57,561 nucleotides of DNA from CAZTHK01 sp964613215 (GCA_964613215.1 CAZTHK010000023.1:1-57561); one strand, 5' to 3'; positions 1 through 8,234 are shown, counted from the first letter of the stretch. The notes: generated by a model from the letters alone, not told the origin. Numbers and translations: made by a program.

Positions 1-2
1 TG

Positions 3-347
3 TATGCCGGAAGCAGCGGAAAGGCCGCCAGAATGTTCAGAGACTGGAAGAAGCGCTGGGAAGATATCAACCCGAAAGGAGTAGCTTGCCTGGAGAGGGA
101 TTTCGACCGCCTGATTGCCTTCTTCGAGTTCGATCCATCTTTCCACAAGGTCATCAGAACCACCAACATCATCGAGAGATGTTTCAAGGAGGTTCGAAGA
201 AGACTGAAGGTGATGGGATACTTCCAGAACACAAAGAGCTGCAAGAGGATCGTTATGAGCCTGTTTTATTACTTCAACAGCAAGTGGGATAACAGCAGAA
301 GTGAGATAATAAAACCCATAGCTGATTACTTTAAAATGGCCGCTTAA
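3..347 (+). CDS. IS256-family (mutator-type) transposase, C-terminal part
   Basis: This open frame is already open at the window edge, so only the last 114 codons are seen. The protein carries the C-terminal signature of IS256/MULE-type transposases: the stretch around K-V-I-R-T-T-N-I-I-E-R followed by E-V-R-R-R-L-K-V-M-G and the terminal Y-F-N-S-K-W block. The catalytic DDE residues would mostly lie upstream of the window, so activity cannot be judged. About 25 bases after the stop codon comes a sequence resembling an IS256 right terminal repeat. The frame is intact within the window. Confidence 0.85.
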   Translation, partial: YAGSSGKAARMFRDWKKRWEDINPKGVACLERDFDRLIAFFEFDPSFHKVIRTTNIIERCFKEVRRRLKVMGYFQNTKSCKRIVMSLFYYFNSKWDNSRSEIIKPIADYFKMAA

Positions 348-373
348 GAAAGGAATCCTGAGAATGTATCATC

Positions 374-400
374 TTTTTACACACAATTCTTTACATTACC
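374..400 (+). repeat. Probable right end (terminal inverted repeat) of the IS256-type element
   Basis: The T/A-rich stretch ending in CTTTACATTACC just behind the transposase stop resembles the ends of IS256-type elements. The matching left end lies outside the window, so the call rests on position and resemblance only. The rest of 348-672 holds no gene that I can see, only the dispersed-repeat fragment at 481-521. Confidence 0.4.
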
Positions 401-480
401 AGTGCAAATAAAGTGGCAGAAATGATTTTCCAGTTTAAAACCCGCCTTAAGATTTAAAGCAAAAATTCAAGCAACCGGTC

Positions 481-521
481 TCAGCGGCGAAACCAATATT
501 ATGTTAACCAATGTCGGATTA
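481..521 (+). repeat. Dispersed repeat R1, partial copy
   Basis: It contains TCAGCGGCGAAACC followed directly by ATATTATGTTAACCAATGTC. The second block recurs at 47667-47691 on the same strand and, reverse complemented and degenerate, at 2871-2885. The first block recurs near 2970 and, reverse complemented, near 47580. This partial copy joins the two blocks, which lie about 80-100 bases apart in the other copies. Confidence 0.55.
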
Positions 522-672
522 TCTCTGATCCGGGGCTGGTATCAGGATGTTTAATCAGGCATGTTGATTTTCCGGAGGGGGATGACCGGAATTACAATGC
601 GCCAGCCAGGCACACCAACGGGAATCTTCAGCCGGGCCGCCATTATTGTGTTGTGTTGAGAAAACCTGTTAA

Positions 673-1830
673 TCATTCCTCCGGAACATCCCTGCCGGAG
701 AATTTACTCTCCAGATCCATCTTGAGCGAGATGAAATCCATCATATCCTTCAGCGTTATTATGCCCGCCAGTTCATTTCCATCCATTACCAGTATTCTGC
801 TCTTATCCTTGCTGCGCATCATCTTCAGCGCATCCATGGCATCGGCGTGTGCCGGGACGGAGTTATCCGGGCTGCATCCGGACATGATATCCCCTACGGT
901 TTTGTTCTTCCACTCCTCCCGGGGTACCTCCCTCACCTCTCCTGTGGTAATACAACCCTTCACCCTGCCGTCCTCCACCACCGGGAACATCTTGTAATGA
1001 TAATTATAGATATAATCTTCCACCAGTTCTTCCAGGGAGATGGAGGGAGTCACCGTAACAGGATCCTTCTTCATAAAACGTTTCACCTTCTCCCCTCCCA
1101 GGGCCATCTTCAATTCCAGTTTCATTTTGGACATGCGCACTGCATTTCTTAAGAATAGACCCAGGAAAACCCACCATATTCCCCCCAGGAACTCACCCCT
1201 GACAAAGAAGATAACCCCGGCGAATATCAGCAGCATTCCGAAACCGGAGCCTATGGTAGCCGCTATATTGGTGGCACTCCTGAGATCTTTCTTGAAATGC
1301 CAGAGAATAGCCCTTAAGACCCTTCCTCCATCCAGAGGGAATGCGGGGATCAGGTTGAAAGCAGCCAGTATGAGATTAATCCCTCCTATGTACTGAATTA
1401 CTCCTACCACCGGTTCAGGCCAGCCCCCGCTGATACCGAGCACCAGTATCGAAAGAAAAGCCAGCCCGATAATTATGCTGGCTACCGGTCCGGCTACAGC
1501 CATCATCAATTCTGATTTGGGATTGGCCGGTTCATCATGCATCTCGGCCACACCGCCGAATATAAACAGGGTGATCCCCTTCATGGGTATGCCGTACTTC
1601 CGGGCTACCAGGGAATGGCTGAGCTCGTGCAGAACCACCGAAATAAACAGCCCTATGGCACCGGTTATCCCCATCCACCAGTAGGTTGATTTGGACAACC
1701 CCTCCACCAGCGTGGGGAAGAGCCCCTCCGCCAATGCCCAGGTAGCCAGAACAAGCACTATAAGCCAACTTATGTCAATGCGGACCTCGAATCCCAGCAG
1801 GGTAAACAGCTTGACCCTCTTGCCAAACAC
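673..1830 (-). CDS. Site-2-type intramembrane zinc metalloprotease (M50) with CBS pair
   Basis: This polytopic membrane protein of 385 residues has the M50 zinc motif HELSH at residues 68-72 in a membrane segment. The second metal-ligand motif, N-L-I-P-A-F-P-L-D-G-G-R, lies near residue 165. About residues 255-370 form two CBS domains that probably face the cytoplasm and sense a nucleotide. Length and order match the SpoIVFB/Rip-like group with C-terminal CBS domains. It would cleave membrane-anchored regulators, but the substrate is unknown and no anti-sigma factor is nearby. The start is GTG with AGGAGG six bases upstream. It appears to be a single transcription unit. Confidence 0.88.
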   Translation of the reverse strand: MFGKRVKLFTLLGFEVRIDISWLIVLVLATWALAEGLFPTLVEGLSKSTYWWMGITGAIGLFISVVLHELSHSLVARKYGIPMKGITLFIFGGVAEMHDEPANPKSELMMAVAGPVASIIIGLAFLSILVLGISGGWPEPVVGVIQYIGGINLILAAFNLIPAFPLDGGRVLRAILWHFKKDLRSATNIAATIGSGFGMLLIFAGVIFFVRGEFLGGIWWVFLGLFLRNAVRMSKMKLELKMALGGEKVKRFMKKDPVTVTPSISLEELVEDYIYNYHYKMFPVVEDGRVKGCITTGEVREVPREEWKNKTVGDIMSGCSPDNSVPAHADAMDALKMMRSKDKSRILVMDGNELAGIITLKDMMDFISLKMDLESKFSGRDVPEE

Positions 1831-1954
1831 ACCGATCCTCCTGTGTTTATAAGCTCTACTATGAATATCCGACCCTGAACTTCAGCAGGGTTGAATATGC
1901 TGATTGGAGCTGACCAGTTTTATGGCAGCTCAAACAGCATGCTATTACTTGCCC

Positions 1955-2410
1955 TTAATCCTCTCCCCGTACAGTAAGCACAGGATTTTTGGAATGCCTG
2001 ATTACCTTCTCGGCGGTGGAACCGAAAAACAGTTCCCTGACCGTGGAATGCCCCCTGGCGGCGATAACTGTAAGATCGGCCTTCTCCTCACTGGCAATCC
2101 TTAGTATCTCATCCGCCGGGTCTCCCCTTACCACCATGGGTTTCACATTCAGGTCGTCGGGGGTCCTTTCATCCACTACCTTTTTGATATGTTCCTCGTT
2201 ATTTTCCATGAGATGTTTTTCATAGGAACTGATATCGAACGCCATTGCCGGCTCCGGCCCTCCTGCTACCGCGGTCGGGATGGGCTCGACCACGTGTACC
2301 AGAACCAGATCGGCAGCGAAATGATCGGCATAGCTGCAGGCAAGCTCCAGCGCCTTGAAGGAAGCCTCGCTGAAATCGGTGGGACACAGTATCTTGTTGA
2401 CCTTTATCAT
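1955..2410 (-). CDS. Universal stress protein (UspA family)
   Basis: This 151-residue protein is the usual length of a single Usp domain. It begins with the typical I-L-C-P-T-D-F-S-E strand. Near the C-terminus it carries the ATP-binding pattern G-H-S-T-V-R-E-L-F-F-G-S-T-A-E-K-V-I, corresponding to G-2x-G-9x-G(S/T) of ATP-binding Usp proteins. It is expected to be a cytoplasmic, nucleotide-binding stress protein; the exact role is not predictable. An AGGAGAGG site precedes the start by a few bases. It is monocistronic, with its own candidate promoter at 2462-2491. Confidence 0.9.
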   Translation of the reverse strand: MIKVNKILCPTDFSEASFKALELACSYADHFAADLVLVHVVEPIPTAVAGGPEPAMAFDISSYEKHLMENNEEHIKKVVDERTPDDLNVKPMVVRGDPADEILRIASEEKADLTVIAARGHSTVRELFFGSTAEKVIRHSKNPVLTVRGED

Positions 2411-2461
2411 ATCACCTCTCCTTTTACAGGTCAGAAATACACAATCTCGTCTTCCGTATAT

Positions 2462-2491
2462 ATTCTATTACTTTATCCGGCCATATATCAA
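2462..2491 (-). promoter_or_regulatory. Candidate sigma-70-type promoter for the UspA gene
   Basis: Read on the minus strand, TTGATA (2491-2486) and TAGAAT (2467-2462) are separated by 18 bases and lie about 55 bases upstream of the start codon. The match is moderate and A/T-rich surroundings make chance matches possible. Confidence 0.4.
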
Positions 2492-2747
2492 ATTATTTTT
2501 GCAGATTACCCATAATCTCAGTGTGTTAATCCCGGAGAAGCCCGGCTTTAAATTTCAGATCATTCCCCCGAAACCGGTATTCCAGCCATTAAATTATCCG
2601 AACTCTAAGGCGGGGGGATTTGTCGATTCCCGTTTTGTGAGAAATAAAAAATATTGACTGCTGTGATGAATTATCTGAAACTCAGAATAAATCGTTTCAG
2701 CCCAAAGCGGAATTGTTTAAGTTTTCTATATTGAGAGGAGGACCAAA

Positions 2748-2807
2748 ATGATTGAAGAAATCATTGCGATTGTACTAACCTGCGGGGGCATCTGGGCCAT
2801 TTCCTAA
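2748..2807 (+). CDS. Possible 19-residue hydrophobic small protein
   Basis: An ATG preceded by a strong Shine-Dalgarno (GAGAGGAGG, 7 bases before the ATG) opens a 19-codon frame, MIEEIIAIVLTCGGIWAIS, ending in TAA with a second TAA directly behind. The peptide is acidic at the start and otherwise hydrophobic, long enough for one membrane helix. It stands alone in a 1.1-kb stretch without other genes. I do not recognise it. It could be a small membrane protein, a leader peptide whose downstream gene has been lost, or the start of a decayed gene. The ribosome binding site is the main evidence. Confidence 0.4.
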   Translation: MIEEIIAIVLTCGGIWAIS

Positions 2808-2870
2808 TAACTGCCTGCGGTCAACTCCAGTTACCGGAAAAGCACCCCGAACAGGAAAACATCAGACACT

Positions 2871-2983
2871 GGTTAACATAATATCAGTTCCGGCGTCGGG
2901 AGTGGAATTAAGTCAATTTAGTTGGATTCTGATTAAATCCTCCTGAGGCATCTTATCTGACATTTCGTTTCAGCGGTGAAACC
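2871..2983 (+). repeat. Dispersed repeat R1, full-length copy
   Basis: Runs from GGTTAACATAATATCAGTTC to TTTCAGCGGTGAAACC. The same arrangement appears reverse complemented at 47580-47679, where the central part is a perfect 20-base palindrome. Here the palindrome is degenerate. It may be the end of an IS3-type element or an independent small mobile sequence. Confidence 0.6.
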
Positions 2984-3037
2984 ACCAGATAGAAATAATC
3001 AGCTATAGCTCATACAGTTGGCACCAATATTCCCCGA

Positions 3038-3196
3038 AATTATAAGAAATTCGATTTTTTCTGTCAACGAGGCAGGTGCGGACAAGGGGGTTTGCAGTCC
3101 ATTAATGCTGTGCTTCGTCGCCATTATCCTGGTTTCAGGCATGAAGAAATTTTCTTCAGCCATGTTCCGGGCCCTTAGAGCAGAATTGGCTACAGC
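3038..3196 (+). repeat. Dispersed repeat R2, copy 1
   Basis: About 160 bases resemble the reverse complement of 51423-51589. The first 46 bases (AAATTATAAGAAATTCG through GGCAGGTGCGGA) are identical in both. The rest is about 80 percent alike, and copy 2 has a roughly 10-base insertion. Both can be read as short peptides containing F-S-S, but the differences are amino-acid-changing, so coding selection is unlikely. Confidence 0.7.
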
Positions 3197-3269
3197 GATT
3201 TTGAAACACCAGGGACGGGATCATACGGATTGAATGAAAATTGGAAAAACTCCACTTTCCATTATTTGC

Positions 3270-3298
3270 TTGACATCATAAATCCATATGTTTTATAT
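3270..3298 (+). promoter_or_regulatory. Strong sigma-70-type promoter of the radical SAM-MinD operon
   Basis: TTGACA (3270-3275), a 17-base spacer and TTATAT (3293-3298) form a near-consensus promoter. Transcription would start near 3305, leaving about 200 bases of untranslated leader before the gene at 3505. Confidence 0.65.
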
Positions 3299-3407
3299 TC
3301 GAATGTTTTTCTCTGACCGGGAGGTGTTTCAAGGATCGATTTGAATTAACAGTTAATTTTAACAGAGCTGCCTGCCTTGGTCCGGTCATTTCCCTGGCGG
3401 AAGAATC

Positions 3408-3468
3408 CCGGCCGCCTGAAAAAGCCTCCGGTCTCCAGCAGGGAATAATCAGGAAGCCGCCTGGCCGG
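3408..3468 (+). promoter_or_regulatory. Possible structured leader RNA, class unknown
   Basis: In the 200-base leader, CCGGCC (3408-3413) can pair with GGCCGG (3463-3468), and nested inside, CCTGA (3415-3419) pairs with TCAGG (3449-3453). The enclosed loop carries GAAAAAGCCTCCGG. The compact GC-rich fold, in a leader that is otherwise unexplained, suggests a cis-regulatory RNA. I cannot match it to a known riboswitch class with confidence. Confidence 0.3.
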
Positions 3469-3504
3469 CCGTGCCGATAAAACCGGAAGGGATATGATGA
3501 CGTA

Positions 3505-4461
3505 ATGCGAAAATACCAGCATCTGTTCGGCCCGGTACCCTCCCGCCGCCTGGGACGTTCCCTGGGGGTGGACCTGGTCCCCTTCAAAACCTGCAGCTTC
3601 GACTGCATCTTCTGCCAGCTTGGACATACCACCGACAAAACAACCTCCAGAAAGGAATATGTTCCAGTAGACGAGGTTATTGCAGAGCTGGAGCACTGGC
3701 TGGAGAATGACGGAAGCGCCGATTACATAACCCTTTCCGGCAGCGGCGAACCCACCCTCAACTCCCAATTCGACAGGGTAATAGCCCTGGTTCACCGGAA
3801 ATCTGATATCCCGGCAGCCCTCCTTACCAACGGATCTCTTCTGAAGGATTCACGGGTGAGGGAGCAGGCCGGCAGAGCGGACCTGGTCAAGGTATCGCTG
3901 AGTGTCTGGGATCAGGAATCCCTGGAAAGGATAAACCGGCCCTGTGCCAGAATCGATTTTCCCGGATATATGGAAGGTCTCAAACTCTTTCGCAGGGAAT
4001 ACAGCGGGGAGATGTGGATGGAGGTATTCCTGATGTGGGGAATGAACTCCTCCCCGGATGAGGTCAAAAGGATAGCCCGGCTGGCGGAGGATATGGGCCC
4101 CGACCGGATACAGCTCAACACCTCGGTCCGCCCTCCCTGCGAGGACTACGCCATGGCAGTGCCCCGGGATCAGCTGGATAAGCTGGCCGGACTGTTCAAC
4201 CCTCCCGCCGAAGTTATCGCAGAATACAGCACCGGTCTCTCCGCCGGGATCAAGGCGGGGGAAGACGAGATCATGGCCATGCTCAAAAGGCGCCCCTGTA
4301 CCCTGGAGCAGATATGCGAATCCTTCGGCCTCCACCGCAATGAGGCTTCCAAGTATCTGGGAAAACTGACCAGAACCGGGAGGGCCCGGGAGATGCGCAA
4401 GGAGGGCCAGCTATACTACTCAGCTCTTCCGGAGGATGGCGACATTGAAGAAGATAGGTGA
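3505..4461 (+). CDS. Radical SAM protein (COG0731-type) with C-terminal winged helix
   Basis: This 318-residue protein has the radical SAM cluster motif C-S-F-D-C-I-F-C (CxxxCxxC) at about residues 31-38. It starts with the P-V-P-S-R-R-L-G-R-S-L-G motif typical of the COG0731 group. The glycine-rich S-G-S-G-E-P-T-L motif follows near residue 80. The last 60 residues (L-E-Q-I-C-E-S-F-G-L-H-R-N-E-A-S-K-Y-L) look like a winged helix. The product of this family is unknown; related proteins include wyosine-type tRNA modifiers. It is first in a plus-strand group with the MinD-ferredoxin fusion 73 bases downstream, so a role in maturing or using iron-sulfur or metal cofactors is plausible but inferred. 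Confidence 0.8.
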   Translation: MRKYQHLFGPVPSRRLGRSLGVDLVPFKTCSFDCIFCQLGHTTDKTTSRKEYVPVDEVIAELEHWLENDGSADYITLSGSGEPTLNSQFDRVIALVHRKSDIPAALLTNGSLLKDSRVREQAGRADLVKVSLSVWDQESLERINRPCARIDFPGYMEGLKLFRREYSGEMWMEVFLMWGMNSSPDEVKRIARLAEDMGPDRIQLNTSVRPPCEDYAMAVPRDQLDKLAGLFNPPAEVIAEYSTGLSAGIKAGEDEIMAMLKRRPCTLEQICESFGLHRNEASKYLGKLTRTGRAREMRKEGQLYYSALPEDGDIEEDR

Positions 4462-4534
4462 CCGAAAATATTATTCCACGGGAGCAGGGGAGGAATAACC
4501 TAAGATCAGAAACGGTATCAGGAGGTAAATATTA

Positions 4535-6367
4535 ATGATTATCACCATTGCCAGCGGTAAGGGAGGCACGGGCAAGACCACCGTGGCGGTGAACCTGGCC
4601 CACTCTCTGGCTCAGGCGGGAGAGAGGGTAAGGTTGCTGGATTGTGATGTGGAGGAACCCAACGACCATCTGTTCGTAAAACCTGACTTTACCGAAGAGA
4701 AAGAGGTAACTGTCCCCAAGCCGGTGGTAGACCAGGAGAAATGCACCGGATGCGGGATATGCTCGGACAGATGCAACTACAACGCAATAGCGGTGGTAAA
4801 GGGAAAAGTTTTGATATTCAATGAACTGTGCCACTCCTGCGGATTGTGTTCATATGTATGCCCGGAAGATGCCCTGACCGAGCATGAAACCCCCATAGGA
4901 ATAGTTCAGGCCGCCCCCTCACACCGGCCATTCTCCTTTATCCATGGAAACCTTAATATAGGAGAAGCCCTCGCTCCCAATGTGGTCAGAGGGGTAAAGG
5001 AGTATCTGGACCCGGAGGCTATCAACATAATCGATGCCTCCCCCGGCACCGCCTGCCCGGTGGTGGAGGCGGTGGAGGGGTCCGATGCCACCCTGCTGGT
5101 GACAGAGCCCACTCCCTTCGGTCTCAACGACCTCAAGCTTGCTGTCGGGCTCACCCTGAAGGTGGGAGTACCTGCCGGCATCATAATCAACCGGTCGGAC
5201 GGAGAAGACAGAATCATTGCCGGCTACGCCGAACAGACCGGAATACCCATAGCCGGAAGGATACCCTTCAGGAGAAAGTATGCGGAAAGTTACTCCAACG
5301 GAGACATCATGGCGGATTCATTCCCGGAGCTGAGAGAGAATCTGCTGGAGATATATCACAACCTCAATGTCAAGACTGTCCCCCTTTTGGAGGAAGAGAT
5401 ATTCGAACTGGAGGAGGGAGAACCGGCGCCATTCCCGCAAGGTTCTGCGGATAACTACTGCGAAATGACCATAATCAGCGGGAAGGGGGGAACCGGCAAA
5501 ACCACCGTGGCGGCATCATTTGCCCACCTGGCAAAGAACAAGGTGCTGGCGGATAATGATGTGGACGCTGCTGACCTGCATCTGCTGCTGGAACCGTCGG
5601 TGCGTGAGGGACACGACTTCATCGGAGGGACCAAAGCTACCATAGATCAAAATCTCTGCACCGGCTGCGGAGAATGTGCCGCGGCCTGCCACTTCGAGGC
5701 AATCAGTAGAGATGGCTCCGGCAATGATTATACCGACGCAACTTACCAGGTGGATGATCTCCTTTGCGAGGGATGCGGACTCTGTCCCCTGGTCTGCCCG
5801 GTGGATGCAATCGAGGCTGTAAGGAATGTCACCGGCCGGTGGTATGTCTCCGGCACCCGGTACGGCCCCATGGTACACGCCAGGCTGGGAATTGCCGAGG
5901 AGAATTCCGGAAGGCTGGTAACCCGGGTGAGAAGGAGGGCGGGGGAGCTGGCCGCCCGGCTGAAACAGGAGTTGATCCTGGGAGACGGGCCTCCGGGGAC
6001 CGGCTGCCCGGTTATTGCGTCGGTGTCGGGGACTGACCTGGTGGTTATTGTTACAGAGCCCACCGTTTCCGGCGTACATGATCTTGAGAGGGTGCTTGAG
6101 CTTACCGGGCATTTCGGGATAAGGGCACTGGTTATCATAAACAAACACGACCTCAACTCCCGGCAGGCCGGGCTGATAGACAGAATGGCGGGAGAGTATA
6201 ACTCCAGGGTGATCGGACGGATACCCTTCGACAAGAATGTAAACGATGCCCTGATGACCGGCAAAACGGTTATTGAATACGGCCGGAGTGACGCTGAACT
6301 GGCCATAAGAAAGGCCTGGGAGGAGCTGCTCAGAGAATTTCAGTCCTTCAGCCGGACAGCAGGCTGA
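4535..6367 (+). CDS. Tandem fusion of two MinD/ParA-type ATPases, each with inserted 2x[4Fe-4S] ferredoxin domain
   Basis: This 610-residue protein contains the same module twice. Each module has a deviant Walker A P-loop, GKGGTGKT at residues 8-15 and again at 316-323. In each, an inserted ferredoxin domain carries two CxxCxxCxxxC clusters (C-T-G-C-G-I-C-S-D-R-C and C-H-S-C-G-L-C-S-Y-V-C in the first; C-T-G-C-G-E-C and C-E-G-C-G-L-C in the second), followed by the rest of the MinD fold. Such ATPases (COG1149) are usually about 280-300 residues and often encoded as adjacent pairs; here the pair is one polypeptide. They are thought to act in metal-cofactor or iron-sulfur handling, with ATP hydrolysis and electron transfer. 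The Shine-Dalgarno AGGAGG precedes the ATG by 9 bases. The NifX-ferredoxin protein downstream supports a shared pathway. Confidence 0.85.
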   Translation: MIITIASGKGGTGKTTVAVNLAHSLAQAGERVRLLDCDVEEPNDHLFVKPDFTEEKEVTVPKPVVDQEKCTGCGICSDRCNYNAIAVVKGKVLIFNELCHSCGLCSYVCPEDALTEHETPIGIVQAAPSHRPFSFIHGNLNIGEALAPNVVRGVKEYLDPEAINIIDASPGTACPVVEAVEGSDATLLVTEPTPFGLNDLKLAVGLTLKVGVPAGIIINRSDGEDRIIAGYAEQTGIPIAGRIPFRRKYAESYSNGDIMADSFPELRENLLEIYHNLNVKTVPLLEEEIFELEEGEPAPFPQGSADNYCEMTIISGKGGTGKTTVAASFAHLAKNKVLADNDVDAADLHLLLEPSVREGHDFIGGTKATIDQNLCTGCGECAAACHFEAISRDGSGNDYTDATYQVDDLLCEGCGLCPLVCPVDAIEAVRNVTGRWYVSGTRYGPMVHARLGIAEENSGRLVTRVRRRAGELAARLKQELILGDGPPGTGCPVIASVSGTDLVVIVTEPTVSGVHDLERVLELTGHFGIRALVIINKHDLNSRQAGLIDRMAGEYNSRVIGRIPFDKNVNDALMTGKTVIEYGRSDAELAIRKAWEELLREFQSFSRTAG

Positions 6368-6516
6368 ATTGAGAGCGGGTGCATGTCAGCTTGAAAAGAA
6401 GGAGAAGCAGTCAGAACAAGTACATGGTTTTCAGGATAATTATGATTTTACCGGGGAAAGCTTAATCCCCCTATATTTTCTTTCGAAATATTATCGTACA
6501 AGGGAGGTATGGTACC

Positions 6517-7401
6517 ATGAAAGTAGCAGTAACAGCCACAGGGCCTGACCTGAAGGACAATGTGGATCCCCGGTTCGGAAGATGCAGCTATTTTCTGATA
6601 GTTGATACCGGATCGATGGAGGTTCAGCCGCTGGAAAACCCCAACCTCTCCCTGGGCGGGGGTGCCGGCATTCAGTCAGCACAGGCAATGTCCGAGAACG
6701 GAGTATCTGCTGTGCTTACAGGAAACTGTGGTCCCAATGCCTTCCGGACACTCAACGCCGCCGGCATAGATGTCATCACCGGGGTATCGGGAACTGTAAA
6801 AGGGGCGGTGGAGCAATTCAAGGCGGGTGCCTTCTCCTCCACCGGGGGTCCCAATGTATCCAGCCACTTTGGAATGGGAAGATCAGCCCCTTCCCCATCT
6901 GAACCCGTCTCAACCCCGGGCACTCAAGGAAGGGGTATGGGAACCGGTACGGGAAGAGGCATGGGGAGAGGTATGGGCAGGGGAAGAGGAATGGGGATGA
7001 ATCAGGGGCCTGTCCCTCCTCAATCAGCTGGAAGGGAAAGGAATATACCCGCCAGTCCTCAGGAGAGAAGGCAGGAGATCGAAGCGCTGAGGGAACAGGC
7101 CGGGGCTATGGAACAGCAGCTTGAATCTATAAACAGCAGAATAGAGGAGATAGAGAGTCACAGTACTGCCGCCGGCAACAGTCCCTCCTCCGCTGGCAAG
7201 GAACAGGCCCCGGGCGGTTTAAAAGCCATGGTGCTGGCGGAGAAATGCAGCGCCTGCGGGGTATGCCGGGATGTCTGCCCTGTGGGAGCGATTACCATTC
7301 AGCAGGTAGCAATGATCGATGGGGAGAAATGTACCGGTTGTGGTGAGTGCGTGGCGGAGTGTCCGCTGGATGCAATAACCCTGGTTAAATCTCAGCTTTG
7401 A
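6517..7401 (+). CDS. NifX/NifB-type cofactor-binding domain fused to a 2x[4Fe-4S] ferredoxin
   Basis: Residues 1-115 match the dinitrogenase iron-molybdenum cofactor biosynthesis (NifX-like) fold, with an early D-P-R-F-G-R motif and the G-G-A-G-I-Q-S-A-Q region. Residues 135-170 are a low-complexity Gly/Met/Arg linker with repeated G-R-G-M-G units. Residues 180-215 look coiled coil. Residues 233-294 are a ferredoxin with C-S-A-C-G-V-C-R-D-V-C-P and C-T-G-C-G-E-C-V-A-E-C-P. Small NifX-like proteins commonly sit beside MinD-ferredoxin ATPases; the C-terminal ferredoxin is less usual. No nitrogenase genes are nearby, so another metal centre may be served, possibly the hydrogenase. A GGGAGG site lies 9 bases before the ATG. 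Confidence 0.85.
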   Translation: MKVAVTATGPDLKDNVDPRFGRCSYFLIVDTGSMEVQPLENPNLSLGGGAGIQSAQAMSENGVSAVLTGNCGPNAFRTLNAAGIDVITGVSGTVKGAVEQFKAGAFSSTGGPNVSSHFGMGRSAPSPSEPVSTPGTQGRGMGTGTGRGMGRGMGRGRGMGMNQGPVPPQSAGRERNIPASPQERRQEIEALREQAGAMEQQLESINSRIEEIESHSTAAGNSPSSAGKEQAPGGLKAMVLAEKCSACGVCRDVCPVGAITIQQVAMIDGEKCTGCGECVAECPLDAITLVKSQL

Positions 7402-7451
7402 GAATCGGGCCGCTGGAATGCCACAGACTGCAGTATAATCACCCTGATAAT

Positions 7452-7937
7452 TTATCCGCCGGGTTCAACACCGGCTGCTTCCATCAGCAGACTGGCTAAA
7501 TCGCCAACCCCCCGCTCTACCTCCGGAGACAGGGGCCTGCCCAGCCCCAGGCTGCCGGGCTGTATTCCGATCAGGATTGGCTCTCCCCCCCATTCCTCCT
7601 CCAGATACTTTATCATCATATGAAGGGAAAGCCGGTGGGTGTCACTGGCCAGTACAATCAGTTTGTCGATAGATATTATTCTGAACTCTCCGGCGTCACC
7701 TCCGAAATCCACCGCATCCGCGAACACCACCACCTCCAGATCGCGTTTGATTACCCATCCTCCGTAATTCTCCGGCACCTCCGCCGCATCTGCCAGGGGC
7801 AGGGGGAATCCATCCGAAAGCAACTCTATCAGTCTGGGTCCGGCTCCATCATCACCCTTGAACACATTGCCTATCCCGATCACTCCGAATCTTCTTCCTT
7901 CCAGCCTCTCTAATAAATCAGCATCTTTTCTGTTCAT
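7452..7937 (-). CDS. [NiFe]-hydrogenase maturation endopeptidase (HycI/HyaD family)
   Basis: This 161-residue protein has the family signature G-I-G-N-V-F-K-G-D-D-G-A-G near the start, with the Glu/Asp residues that contact nickel. A D-A-V-D-F-G-G motif and an H-x-L-S-L motif follow further in. The enzyme removes the C-terminal tail of the hydrogenase large subunit after nickel insertion. A fitting substrate is encoded at 14943-16145, whose protein has a 39-residue tail after its last cysteine motif. The gene is separated from the hydrogenase operon by a terminator, so it is expressed separately or by read-through. No hyp genes are visible. Confidence 0.88.
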   Translation of the reverse strand: MNRKDADLLERLEGRRFGVIGIGNVFKGDDGAGPRLIELLSDGFPLPLADAAEVPENYGGWVIKRDLEVVVFADAVDFGGDAGEFRIISIDKLIVLASDTHRLSLHMMIKYLEEEWGGEPILIGIQPGSLGLGRPLSPEVERGVGDLASLLMEAAGVEPGG

Positions 7938-8181
7938 GATCCCTCACCCGCCGGCTTCTGTCCTGCCGGTCATTAATACCTCTTCAGATAAAAGCTCTCT
8001 TCCGGACTGCAGGCATTGATATATAGTCCAATGCTGGCCTGAGGCAAGTTTGGAAGGCTGATTGGGACAGAAGGTATTTATGGCAGCACTCCGTATAACC
8101 CGGCAGTTTAATCAATCTTCAGGATAGAGCTCTTCCGGATCAGTCGTCTTTCTCCATGCAGCCGGCTGTCAATTCCGGTTC

Positions 8182-8204
8182 AAAAAAAATGGCCCTTCCG
8201 GGCC
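8182..8204 (-). terminator. Rho-independent terminator of the hydrogenase-antiporter operon
   Basis: On the minus strand GGCCC-GGAA-GGGCC (8204-8191) forms a 5-bp GC stem with a tetraloop. An A and eight T residues follow directly. It lies 30 bases behind the last gene of the operon. Confidence 0.75.
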
Positions 8205-8234
8205 GGAAAACAATTACCCTGTTTTCGCCGCCAA

